Below, one piece after another: positions 9,078 to 16,802 of a stretch of DNA of 64,000 nucleotides. Location of the stretch: positions 62,001-126,000 of the forward strand of contig DATLIY010000010.1 in assembly GCA_035539175.1 (NCBI GenBank). Reading direction: 5' to 3'. A model generated the notes under the pieces. It did not search any database and was not told the DNA's origin. It saw only the letters and a list, made by a program, of their open reading frames with translations. Position 1 is the stretch's first letter, and the number at the start of each line of letters is the position of its first letter. This DNA comes from Acidisarcina sp. (GTDB lineage Bacteria; Acidobacteriota; Terriglobia; Terriglobales; Acidobacteriaceae). The position numbers were made by a program, and so were the translations under genes.

Positions 9078-9776
9078 TCAGGGAACGAATTTGTAACCGG
9101 CGCCGTGAACCGTAATGAAGTGTAGAGGATTCGCCGGGTCGATTTCGAGCTTTTGCCGCAACTTAAGGATCTGGTTGTCCACGGTGCGTGTCGTGGGATA
9201 GAAGTTATATCCCCACACATCGTTCAACAGCTCTTCGCGACCTATCACACGTTCAGGATTCTCGAGAAAAAATTTAAGAAGCTTAAATTCATGCGCTGTG
9301 AGCGCCACGTACTGGCCCGATTTGCGAACCGACATTCGAAGAAAATCAATTTCGCAGTTCCCAAACGTTAGGGCGGCGGCACGCGCGGGCTTTCTGGTTC
9401 TTCTGACAGCGGCCTGAAGTCGCGCAAGCAACTCACGTGGACTGAATGGCTTAGTCACATAATCATCAGCGCCCAGTTCGAGCAGTAGAACCTTATCCGC
9501 AACCTCGGCCACCGCACTTACCACGATCACTGGCGTATTCGGCGATGCGGCTTTGATGCGTTTGCACACCTCGCGACCGGGAACCCCGGGCAACATCAGG
9601 TCCAAAACCACAGCGGAGTGAGTAGCCGCGCGAAACACGTCGATTCCCCGCACGCCATCCATCGCCTCCTCCACCGCGTACCCCTCAGCGGCAAAAAGGC
9701 GCTTCAAGACCTTTTGCATCCTCGGGTCGTCCTCAATCACGAGGATCGTGCCGGTGCTCTGATTGGAATCAGTCAT
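9078..9776 (-). CDS. OmpR-family DNA-binding response regulator
   Basis: Protein of 232 residues from the chosen start MTDSNQ. The receiver domain has the acidic pair EDD near residue 15, the phospho-acceptor Asp in VVLDLMLPG (D59) and Lys in VTKPFSP (K109). The C-terminal winged helix (about 130-232) contains LTAHEFKLLKFFLENPERV and the recognition segment RTVDNQILKLRQKLE. GGAGGAG lies 12 nt upstream of this ATG; an alternative start is at 9797. It is paired with the downstream sensor kinase. Its promoter is probably in the 135-nt gap after the MFS gene or in the longer upstream operon. Confidence 0.94.
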   Translation of the reverse strand: MTDSNQSTGTILVIEDDPRMQKVLKRLFAAEGYAVEEAMDGVRGIDVFRAATHSAVVLDLMLPGVPGREVCKRIKAASPNTPVIVVSAVAEVADKVLLLELGADDYVTKPFSPRELLARLQAAVRRTRKPARAAALTFGNCEIDFLRMSVRKSGQYVALTAHEFKLLKFFLENPERVIGREELLNDVWGYNFYPTTRTVDNQILKLRQKLEIDPANPLHFITVHGAGYKFVP

Positions 9777-9911
9777 CAACTCGCGCGACTCCTCCATGCT
9801 CGTGATAATTCTCAACCCTATCCCGCCGGATGAATAGCCGGGCGCACGGAAATGACAATCTGATGACATTTGACGACAGACCGGGGACAAGGATTCTTTT
9901 GCTACATCCAG

Positions 9912-11102
9912 TCAGGGGGACTCCTTTCGCTTTGGGACAAGCAGAACCCAGAACAAAATAGCAGCAATCCCCGCGATGGCTGCTATACCGCGCAATGATA
10001 TAGGGTATCCATATTTGGCGAAACCCAGCCCCGCGCAGGCTGCCGCGACCATCTGCATTGCAGAGATAACCAGACTGTTGGACGCCGCCGCCCACCCGCG
10101 CTGATCCGCATCCACTTGATTCATAAGCAAGCTATATGTTCCCGGCTCATTCATCCACTGAAACGCGGTGAAGCCAACATAGACGACCATGGCTTGCAAC
10201 GGAGTGTGGGTCAAAGCAAGTAAGGCTAGACAGAGAGCCGTCGCGCACTGCGTGTACACAATACCGCGCACCAGGCCCCACCGCCGAAATACAAGTGGAG
10301 CGCTAAAGACCGCCACTACCTGCAGCAATTGGGAAACTGAAAAGATCGTCCCAACCTGAGGAAGGGGAAGATGCAAGTGGTGAGCAAAGTAGACATTCGC
10401 AAAGGGACTAAACGAACCCGTCACCAGACTCCATACAGCAATCGCAGGCAGGAACCGAGCGAGAAAAGGAGAAAAGAAGGGTCTGTTCTGGGCAGGAATA
10501 CTGGGACGAGGAAACTTAAGCTGCGCCGCAGGTATCAAGCTCAGCGCTGCGATGCCGCACGAGAAAAGTAAGACTATCCGCTCCGGCTCGACGGCACGAG
10601 ATATGACGGGAAAACCAGTAAATATTCCAGGCAGCCTGCCTCCCGCTAGCCCCGCCATCGCTCCAACACCGATCCCCAGAGAAAAAAAGAGGCTGAATGC
10701 AAATGGACGCTGCCTCTCATCTGTTAATTGCGCAACAGCGGGAGCAATGCAAATCGCCCAGATAGAAAGCGCAACTCCAGATACAAAAGCGAGAACAAGC
10801 TGCCCCTCGAATTCAAGCCACAGTGCGCGACTGGAGAATATAGAAACCGCAAGCAAGATACAGGAAAGCAGAGTAAGCCGAAGCCCACATCTTTGAATCA
10901 ACCTACCCGCCGGGATCGCACCGGCTAAATTTCCCGCCGCCATTGCACTCGTTAAGAAACCAAGTCGCATCTCTGAATAGCCATGACTCATGAGAAACAG
11001 GTTGAACAGAAAGAAGTAGATGGACAGGCCTAGGTCAAAAAAAAAGATGCTCCGAGAAAGGTCCAGAACCGCTTGCCAAGTTGCCGTTGCAACAGCCACC
11101 AT
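9912..11102 (-). CDS. Major facilitator superfamily transporter
   Basis: Protein of 396 residues with about 11-12 hydrophobic helices. The first helix (FFFDLGLSIYFFLFNLFL) and the following MRLGFLTSAMAAGNLAGAIP match MFS drug/metabolite exporters, and GRLIQRCGLRLTL is the cytoplasmic loop 2-3 motif region. Its start codon lies 73 nt inside the upstream nucleotidyltransferase gene in another frame. The first helix needs that region, so the overlap looks real and implies translational coupling. The substrate is unknown; the neighbours (HPr-kinase-like, nucleotidyltransferase) would fit export of a modified peptide or small molecule. Confidence 0.85.
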   Translation of the reverse strand: MVAVATATWQAVLDLSRSIFFFDLGLSIYFFLFNLFLMSHGYSEMRLGFLTSAMAAGNLAGAIPAGRLIQRCGLRLTLLSCILLAVSIFSSRALWLEFEGQLVLAFVSGVALSIWAICIAPAVAQLTDERQRPFAFSLFFSLGIGVGAMAGLAGGRLPGIFTGFPVISRAVEPERIVLLFSCGIAALSLIPAAQLKFPRPSIPAQNRPFFSPFLARFLPAIAVWSLVTGSFSPFANVYFAHHLHLPLPQVGTIFSVSQLLQVVAVFSAPLVFRRWGLVRGIVYTQCATALCLALLALTHTPLQAMVVYVGFTAFQWMNEPGTYSLLMNQVDADQRGWAAASNSLVISAMQMVAAACAGLGFAKYGYPISLRGIAAIAGIAAILFWVLLVPKRKESP

Positions 11103-12355
11103 TCGAAGCCGTGAAAAAGCATTGCAGGTACCAGATATGCTTGCGTCACGGTACGGGATACCAGATAGGAAATGTACTGAATATTAGGACGCGTGCTTAT
11201 TTTTCTGGTGCGCCTATGCCTTAACCCAATTGCAGGCGAACTTCTGCTGGGAATCTTCTTTGGGACAATAGCCCGGAATAGAACGGCTCGCTTTTCCTTT
11301 GCAGTTGACAGCAATGCCGCATGCAGCAAAACCCAATCTCTGTTCAGTCGGAACATCCCTTCAAGAGAAGACCCGGAGAACAAGCGCAGCCATTGCGCCA
11401 CGCCCGGAGAGAGTTGGAGGATTTCTGCATCTACACTCTGATGAACATCACAGCGGAACCATGCCTTCGCGTGCGCAAAAGCAATGGCCTCAAGTGAACG
11501 CTGGTAATTGGAGTGTGTAGCCGTCCACTCGTCCCAAAAGCCATCATCGTTCGCGTGTTCATGAAGGAACCGCGACAATTCATAGACGTGGTGAACAACC
11601 CAGTCCCCTGCCAATATATTGCGCAGAATGTGAAGAGCAAGATAGCCGAGGTGATCGATTCTGTTTAGCGCCGGAAACTTGATCTCCTCCAATGTCCTGC
11701 TTACTCGTCGATTCCACAATAGTTCAACGTCCGCAACCGGTAACATCAAGATAGGTTCATTCCATAGACAAAAGTGAAGCTCGATGGAAAGCGGCATATC
11801 CGGGTCGAACGGATTTCCTCGCCACGCCCAAGACCCACGGCGAATCATCGCAGGGAGATGATCGGCGCGACTATATTCCATGGACCTCTCCGCTTCATAG
11901 CCGATGCCTTCCAGCGCAGTCTTTGCGCGTTCCAACCCTTCCAATGGGCAAAACAAATCAAGATCAGATTGAGTTCGGAGGCGAGGATTCTTTACATAAT
12001 CTGGAGATTGAGTGAATCCCTTGAGCACCATAAATTCGATATGTGCTCTCTCCAGTGCTGCTGCAGCCTCTTCGTAAGTTCTCTTGACACGTTCAAACCG
12101 CGCTTCGTTGTCGGCCACATTTCTCTTTAGCCGTTCTGCTACCCATTGCGGGAAGCCGTCACTTCGCACTTCAGAAAGAAATAAGGTTAGATGTGCTAGA
12201 TCTGCGACTTCAAGCAGTTGGCTCCACTGATTCGCAGTCAACTCCTGCAGTGCCGTTGTACTTGCACCTTTGAGCTGGAGTGCAGCCATCAGAGCAATAA
12301 ACTCGGGTTGGACTCGCGAAACCGGAATTCTGTTGCAGATATTTTGTGTGTTCAT
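11030..12355 (-). CDS. Nucleotidyltransferase family protein (NTP_transf_5-like)
   Basis: Protein of 441 residues. The segment YEEAAAALERAHIEFMVLKG followed by RTQSDLDLFCP carries the DxD motif of the Pol-beta-like nucleotidyltransferase fold, as in the uncharacterised nucleotidyltransferases of exopolysaccharide and lasso-peptide clusters. ELHFCLWNEPI and DHLGYLALHILRN follow as in the family. The last ~70 residues are basic and hydrophobic and overlap the MFS start, so the C-terminus may be extended relative to relatives. It begins 6 nt after the HPr-kinase-like gene. A homologue is encoded at 57559-58788. The transferred nucleotide and acceptor are unknown. Confidence 0.78.
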   Translation of the reverse strand: MNTQNICNRIPVSRVQPEFIALMAALQLKGASTTALQELTANQWSQLLEVADLAHLTLFLSEVRSDGFPQWVAERLKRNVADNEARFERVKRTYEEAAAALERAHIEFMVLKGFTQSPDYVKNPRLRTQSDLDLFCPLEGLERAKTALEGIGYEAERSMEYSRADHLPAMIRRGSWAWRGNPFDPDMPLSIELHFCLWNEPILMLPVADVELLWNRRVSRTLEEIKFPALNRIDHLGYLALHILRNILAGDWVVHHVYELSRFLHEHANDDGFWDEWTATHSNYQRSLEAIAFAHAKAWFRCDVHQSVDAEILQLSPGVAQWLRLFSGSSLEGMFRLNRDWVLLHAALLSTAKEKRAVLFRAIVPKKIPSRSSPAIGLRHRRTRKISTRPNIQYISYLVSRTVTQAYLVPAMLFHGFEWWLLQRQLGKRFWTFLGASFFLT

Positions 12356-12361
12356 CGAGGT

Positions 12362-13369
12362 TCACCGCCCAGAGTTTGCGAGTAGTTCAAGCCGCTCTAC
12401 GGCCCAATCCAAATCCTTGTAGCGCAGCTCGAACGTCTCTGCCTCGAGCACCCGCCGAATTGCAGCCTCCTGCGCAGAATAGGAATCGACTGTTTTGATC
12501 AGATCATGGATGAATCGCTGCAACAGCCGCTCCTTGGCTAGAGGAAGGAGTTTCGGGCTTCCCACATCGCGCCGGTTGAGGAAGACGATGTACTCGACTG
12601 ACGCGGAATCGGCCGTAGCCAACGCAGGAAGCTCGACCATAGGAACCTCGATGGAGGGCTTGCCGACCGCACGGGGAGTAACGGTTCGTCCTTCTATTTC
12701 CGGGAAGAGTTCAGCAGCGGTAACTCGGAAACGAATCTGATGTGAATTCCCGACGACTATACGATCATCACGGTTTAAAGGAACATAAGTTGCATCATCC
12801 GATGTATATGTCCATCCTGCACGAACACACGCGAATGCCAGAGAAGATTTTCCGGCGCCCGAGTCACCGCATAGCAGCACCCCCCGGCCCTCCAAGCTCA
12901 CGCACGCAGCATGGAGCGGGGCAGCACGCAGAGAAGCAATCATCGAGTACCCTGCAGCCTCCAGCATGTGATATCTCAAGTACAAAGTCGAGTACGCGGT
13001 TGATCTCGTAACCCAACCAAAAGAACGACCTTCCTTGAGATTGCACACTACGAAGTTACGACTGTCTGCGATATTCAAGAGCAGGTTCCACTGAAGTCTG
13101 CAGAGCGGAGCCGGAGGTATTTCATGATCGCCTGAGTCCTCGGTTACTCCAATCTGGAGCACAAGGGGTGGCAGCGCAAACTTGAACTGAAAACGTCTCC
13201 AGCTTTCTCTGGCTGCCTCTATGACCGCAGGTGAATTAGTGGCAACTTCGATCGGAAAACCGAGGGGGAAATATAGAATCCGCAGCGGCAGAGCCGCATT
13301 CGCTAACAGCGGGTCACTGTCAGTTCTAGTCACGATGCCTTCTGCCATCTTTCCATTTGCATTGAGCAT
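12362..13369 (-). CDS. HPr kinase-like P-loop protein
   Basis: Protein of 335 residues from the chosen start MLNANGKM, which has GAGGG just upstream. The C-terminal half carries PLHAACV, the P-loop GDSGAGKSS (about 168-175) and TYTSDDATYV, the layout of HPr kinase/phosphorylase homologues. The HPr kinase C-terminal signature and any PTS partner are absent. Such stand-alone HprK-like proteins occur beside PqqD, nucleotidyltransferases and asparagine-synthase-like enzymes, and one class phosphorylates lasso peptides (known for the paeninodin kinase). The frame stays open to 13543, but a longer start would overlap the cytochrome gene by 110 nt. The substrate is unknown here. Confidence 0.75.
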   Translation of the reverse strand: MLNANGKMAEGIVTRTDSDPLLANAALPLRILYFPLGFPIEVATNSPAVIEAARESWRRFQFKFALPPLVLQIGVTEDSGDHEIPPAPLCRLQWNLLLNIADSRNFVVCNLKEGRSFGWVTRSTAYSTLYLRYHMLEAAGYSMIASLRAAPLHAACVSLEGRGVLLCGDSGAGKSSLAFACVRAGWTYTSDDATYVPLNRDDRIVVGNSHQIRFRVTAAELFPEIEGRTVTPRAVGKPSIEVPMVELPALATADSASVEYIVFLNRRDVGSPKLLPLAKERLLQRFIHDLIKTVDSYSAQEAAIRRVLEAETFELRYKDLDWAVERLELLANSGR

Positions 13370-13433
13370 GTAGCCCTCGCCTTCATCTGTTCCTGCCTCA
13401 ATCCCGGCGACTTCATCTCTCTCGGAAAAGCTC

Positions 13434-13931
13434 TTATCTATCTGTGCTGTCGTCGTTGCCTGTATAGATTCGTGGCTCTCCCAGAGAACCCGATGGTGGT
13501 AAATGCCGCAAATAAAGTACGATTGCCCACATATCTTCATCACTCAGAATTCCGCGCGAAGCCGGCATGCCAGAAGGCGAAACTCCATTCTCGATAACCC
13601 ATTTCAACTGGCCGTCACTGTAGCTCTGAACCTCCTGCGATGCTAGAGAAGGAACTGGGGGAGACATTCTTGCCGCGAAGGGAACACCTGTATTCTGGCC
13701 ATCCGCCCCATGACATACCACGCAGTAGAACCCAAACGCATGCTTGCCCATCTCCAGTGATTCGGCATCATCCTTCATCGGGTTTCTCACTTGCCTGTTG
13801 CCAACGGTCAGGTGATGTTTTATCCACTGCATCAACTGAATTTCACGCTTTCCGGGCGTTGAAACACGGCAGCCCCCCAGGGTAAGACAAATAATATTGA
13901 TGGCGATGAGTTTAAAAGTACGTCGTCGCAT
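13434..13931 (-). CDS. c-type cytochrome lipoprotein (cytochrome c6-like)
   Basis: Protein of 165 residues from MRRRTFKLIAI. The N-terminus is a lipoprotein signal with lipobox LTLGGC. The heme-binding motif CVVCH follows (FGFYCVVCHGADGQ), with a likely axial Met in GVSPSGMPASRG and the final helix DEDMWAIVLYLRHLP typical of class I cytochromes c. It should be anchored in the periplasm and pass electrons. It starts 8 nt after the CuA-type gene, so the two are almost certainly co-transcribed and may exchange electrons. Confidence 0.88.
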   Translation of the reverse strand: MRRRTFKLIAINIICLTLGGCRVSTPGKREIQLMQWIKHHLTVGNRQVRNPMKDDAESLEMGKHAFGFYCVVCHGADGQNTGVPFAARMSPPVPSLASQEVQSYSDGQLKWVIENGVSPSGMPASRGILSDEDMWAIVLYLRHLPPSGSLGEPRIYTGNDDSTDR

Positions 13932-13939
13932 TCCTTTGC

Positions 13940-14296
13940 CTACTTCACGTGGATAGTAAAGAGCATCGATCCGTGACCGCTTCCGCAAAACCTTCCACAC
14001 TGTCCGCGATAATCTCCCGTAGTGGCTGGAGTAAATGTCACTTCGGATGTGCGCCCCTTAGATATGGTCTGATTGATGCCCAGTTCTCTAATCGTTAGGC
14101 TGTGAGAGACGTCGTCCGATATAAGCTCCAGCGTGACAGTTTCTCCATTCTTTACTGTGATCTCCGCAGGCACAAAGGCGAAACGATGTGCATGGACCTC
14201 TATCCTGCGACTTGTTTCATGAACCTCCGACGATGTTTGCAAATGGACAAGAACACCTGAAAGGCTCAGCGTAAGAATTAACCAGGAACAATTCAT
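13940..14296 (-). CDS. Small CuA-type (cytochrome c oxidase subunit II-like) cupredoxin
   Basis: Protein of 118 residues from MNCSWLILTL, with an N-terminal hydrophobic signal or anchor. The cupredoxin core ends in CGRFCGSGHGSM, the CxxxCxxxHxxM pattern that binds the binuclear CuA centre, with the upstream His in DDVSHSLTI. All CuA ligands are therefore present, although the usual Glu between the Cys residues is Arg here. The two-helix membrane hairpin of true COX2 is missing and no oxidase subunit I is nearby, so it is probably a free or anchored electron carrier, or a copper chaperone/sensor domain. It sits between two c-type cytochrome genes. Confidence 0.85.
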   Translation of the reverse strand: MNCSWLILTLSLSGVLVHLQTSSEVHETSRRIEVHAHRFAFVPAEITVKNGETVTLELISDDVSHSLTIRELGINQTISKGRTSEVTFTPATTGDYRGQCGRFCGSGHGSMLFTIHVK

Positions 14297-14369
14297 AGTG
14301 TTATGGAGTCCTCTATATCTCACATATCCCGCTCATATAAATGTTCTCTCTTATGGAACAAGAGTGTTG

Positions 14370-14669
14370 TTATGGTGCTAGGTACCGGAGAAGAAGTTGC
14401 TCGTCCTCGCGGGATAAGCGTGCCCGAACCCGCATGTGCATAATCACCGTTCCAGTGACCCGCGGTGCAAGGCTCATCGGGAGCGCGTGACAGCGTCCGC
14501 AGTTCGCGATAAAGACCTGTTCGCCTGTATTCGACGGGTTAGTTCGCGTTGAGGATGGCTTTTCTTTGACGGACTGGCGCGGTGATTCACCAATCTTCGA
14601 CGAGCCACCTGCCATAGCCACTACGCAGAGAAGAATCAGGGAACCAATGCATGCGAGACAGGATTTCAT
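14370..14669 (-). CDS. Small exported c-type heme protein
   Basis: Protein of 99 residues with a signal peptide (MKSCLACIGSLILLCVVAMAGG), a low-complexity linker and one heme motif CGRCH (FIANCGRCHALP). A possible axial Met lies in VIMHMRVRARLS, and the C-terminal helix EDEQLLLRYLAP resembles the end of a minimal cytochrome c. Its ATG overlaps the stop of the upstream outer-membrane gene by 4 nt, so the two are translationally coupled. It may pass electrons between that barrel protein and the CuA protein. Confidence 0.82.
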   Translation of the reverse strand: MKSCLACIGSLILLCVVAMAGGSSKIGESPRQSVKEKPSSTRTNPSNTGEQVFIANCGRCHALPMSLAPRVTGTVIMHMRVRARLSREDEQLLLRYLAP

Positions 14670-15715
14670 CTTTCCCCCTCCCGCCAGAGTGGAAGACTGA
14701 ATCGGTAGGTTAGTCCAACGTTCCAGACATTTATATTTCGGCTCACGCTAAAGCTTCTTCCGTAGCTCGAGACTATCCGGATGTCGTCGCGCAGGTAGTA
14801 GTTGATACCAACATCGGTGCGTTGCGTGTTGGTACGTGGCAGGCTGTTGCCACCACCATGCAACGGCACAACCTGCTGCATGCGCCCTACCACTTGAATG
14901 TGCCGCAAAAAGGACGGTATCGTAGGCCCCTCGAAAAGATAAGAGGTCTCCAGCCAGTATCCATTCCCGTTGTAGCTATAGTCGTACTCTGCCTTCAAGT
15001 CGAGATGTATAGCCTTGGGCTGCCAGGAGACATACGTGGCGACGCTGTTGATCTGATGGTTCTGAAGGACGCGTTGATAGGAAACACCCGCTTCAACACG
15101 CGGCTTTGGCCAATAGAGGCTTCCATCTCCGCCGGCAGCACGCCCGGAAACTAACTGCTCAATGTTGCTAGGCGCAGAAAAATAGGCAGTGTATTGGACG
15201 GTGTAGGATGGCATCTGCACAGCCACTCCGCGCAGCATGAGGCCATCTCCTGCTCCAGTCGGACGTGTACCAATGGTCGCAGTGATTGGAGCATCCTGAA
15301 GGTCTTTGATCCAGATCGGTTGTAACCGCTCGTTGTAGAGCCCGAAGGGAAGAAGGTATCTTCCAGCCGTAACAATTACGTACGAATTCATTAGCCAGTC
15401 GAACTGTGCGAACTCTATAGTCTTGAAGACTTTCCCTTTAAATGTGCCGTAAGTTCGGTTCTGATGTTGAAAGAAGCCAGTGAAGTCGACGCGAGATTCA
15501 AGAAGCACATGTCGCCCGAACGGTACAACTAGGACTGGATCGATCTGCGGCTCCAGCGAAGTCACTCCACCATTAACGCTGTGGACGTACCCCATTCCTC
15601 CGGAGAGCAGCGGCACATGTCCGGCATGGTCCTCCATCTCCTGCGCAGATAGAGTGAAAGAGGCTCCAGCAGCAAGCGCAAGACAAAATGCGATCTGTTG
15701 GAATTGGTGCAACAT
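14666..15715 (-). CDS. Outer-membrane beta-barrel-like protein
   Basis: Protein of 349 residues with a signal peptide ending near TLSAQ, followed by a His-rich stretch (MEDHAGHVP). The rest is alternating short strands rich in Tyr and other aromatics, ending in NVGLTYRFSLPLWREGER. No named family was recognised; the pattern resembles porin-like proteins with a DUF-type barrel. It is first in the minus-strand gene run and overlaps a small cytochrome gene by 4 nt. The His/Met-rich N-terminus just after the signal could bind metal, which is inference. Its promoter should lie in 15716-16051. Confidence 0.7.
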   Translation of the reverse strand: MLHQFQQIAFCLALAAGASFTLSAQEMEDHAGHVPLLSGGMGYVHSVNGGVTSLEPQIDPVLVVPFGRHVLLESRVDFTGFFQHQNRTYGTFKGKVFKTIEFAQFDWLMNSYVIVTAGRYLLPFGLYNERLQPIWIKDLQDAPITATIGTRPTGAGDGLMLRGVAVQMPSYTVQYTAYFSAPSNIEQLVSGRAAGGDGSLYWPKPRVEAGVSYQRVLQNHQINSVATYVSWQPKAIHLDLKAEYDYSYNGNGYWLETSYLFEGPTIPSFLRHIQVVGRMQQVVPLHGGGNSLPRTNTQRTDVGINYYLRDDIRIVSSYGRSFSVSRNINVWNVGLTYRFSLPLWREGER

Positions 15716-16051
15716 ATCTATACCGCATTCCTAAAGAGGCTGCGCGCGCCCGATTCATTGCTTTAGGTATCTCCAAAGCAATAGAGCTGAGTATAGGAAG
15801 AACATAATTCGCATCTGTCATTGTGATGTCATTGCTTTGTCACGATTCGGCAATAGATGAGTAGCCGTACAGGTTAGCAATAAATATGAAGACTTGAAAT
15901 CAGTACGGAGATAGATCGTGATCGGCTCTGGTCTGACAAGGCAAAAGGCAAAATGACACAAAGAGGACAACTCAATGACAAATCATTTGGCGTTTGTCAA
16001 CGATACTGATGCTCATTTGTTACGGAGACATTGGAAGCGAAGGAGTCAAAG
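15716..16051. other. Divergent intergenic region upstream of redox run and sugar transferase
   Basis: This 336-base A/T-richer stretch should contain the promoter of the long minus-strand run and that of the sugar transferase. An open frame at 15975-16172 is preceded by GAGGAC and begins MTNHLAFVND, but it runs out of frame into the sugar transferase and looks spurious. A TGTGATGTCATTGCTTTGTCAC segment near 15820-15842 is weakly symmetric. No confident operator was found. Confidence 0.45.
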
Positions 16052-16735
16052 GTGGCTACTGTTGCACGGGAAGGCTCTTGGAGCATCTCAAGAGCGAAGC
16101 GATTTCTGGATGTCATGGCGTCACTTGTTGCCATCCTGCTACTCGCTCCATTCATACCTTTCCTGGCACTAATGGTGAAGTTGTCAACGAAGGATTCCAT
16201 TATATTTACGCAACAGCGTGCCGGAAGGCATGGCAGGCTATTTACCATCTTCAAGTTTCGAACGATGAAGAGCTGCCTGACACTGGAAGGCAACCTTGCA
16301 ATCACTGTTCGCGGCGATCCCCGCATTACGAGGCTAGGTGCCTTTCTCCGACGGCACAAGTTGGATGAACTGCCTCAGTTCTACAACGTGCTGAGGGGTG
16401 AAATGAGTCTGGTAGGGCCTCGTCCAAAGCTTCCGCATCACGTAGGCATGGAAATGCCTTTTCGCCCAGGTCTTACAGGCGCGGCAACGCTGGCATTCCA
16501 CCGGGAGGAAGAGATGCTTCAGCTCATTCCTACTCATGAGCTGGATGGGTTCTATGAGAATACGGTAAAGCCGCTGAAGGCATGGCTTGATTGGGAGTAT
16601 ATGGAAAATGCCACGCTCTTCAGCGATCTTGCATTGATGATCCATACCATCATCGCTTGTATTGGCTTCGCATCGGAAGAGCCAGCGCGAGCACAGATCG
16701 CCGATACAAGTGACAATCCCATGACATATCTATGA
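16052..16735 (+). CDS. Bacterial sugar transferase (undecaprenyl-phosphate glycosyl-1-phosphate transferase)
   Basis: Protein of 227 residues from a GTG start preceded by AAGGAG with 6-nt spacing; an upstream TTG at 16031 is an alternative. One N-terminal membrane segment (RFLDVMASLVAILLLAPFIP) is followed by the conserved catalytic core: FTQQRAGRHGRLFTIFKFRTM, LRRHKLDELPQFYNVLRGEMSLVGPRP and FRPGLTGAA. This short, monotopic form resembles PglC/WecP-like enzymes and lacks the extra helices of WbaP. It transfers a sugar phosphate to the lipid carrier to start a surface polysaccharide or glycan. No other glycan-assembly gene is nearby. Confidence 0.92.
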   Translation: MATVAREGSWSISRAKRFLDVMASLVAILLLAPFIPFLALMVKLSTKDSIIFTQQRAGRHGRLFTIFKFRTMKSCLTLEGNLAITVRGDPRITRLGAFLRRHKLDELPQFYNVLRGEMSLVGPRPKLPHHVGMEMPFRPGLTGAATLAFHREEEMLQLIPTHELDGFYENTVKPLKAWLDWEYMENATLFSDLALMIHTIIACIGFASEEPARAQIADTSDNPMTYL

Positions 16736-16802
16736 CAAAACAAGCCAACGAGTCATAGATACTCGGTTGCAACTTCTGTCCGTTTGGGAAGGCGGAATCA
16801 CG

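Noticed and set aside
15975-16172. Small ORF with GAGGAC upstream of the sugar transferase
   Set aside because: Most of it lies out of frame inside the sugar transferase; no conservation features.
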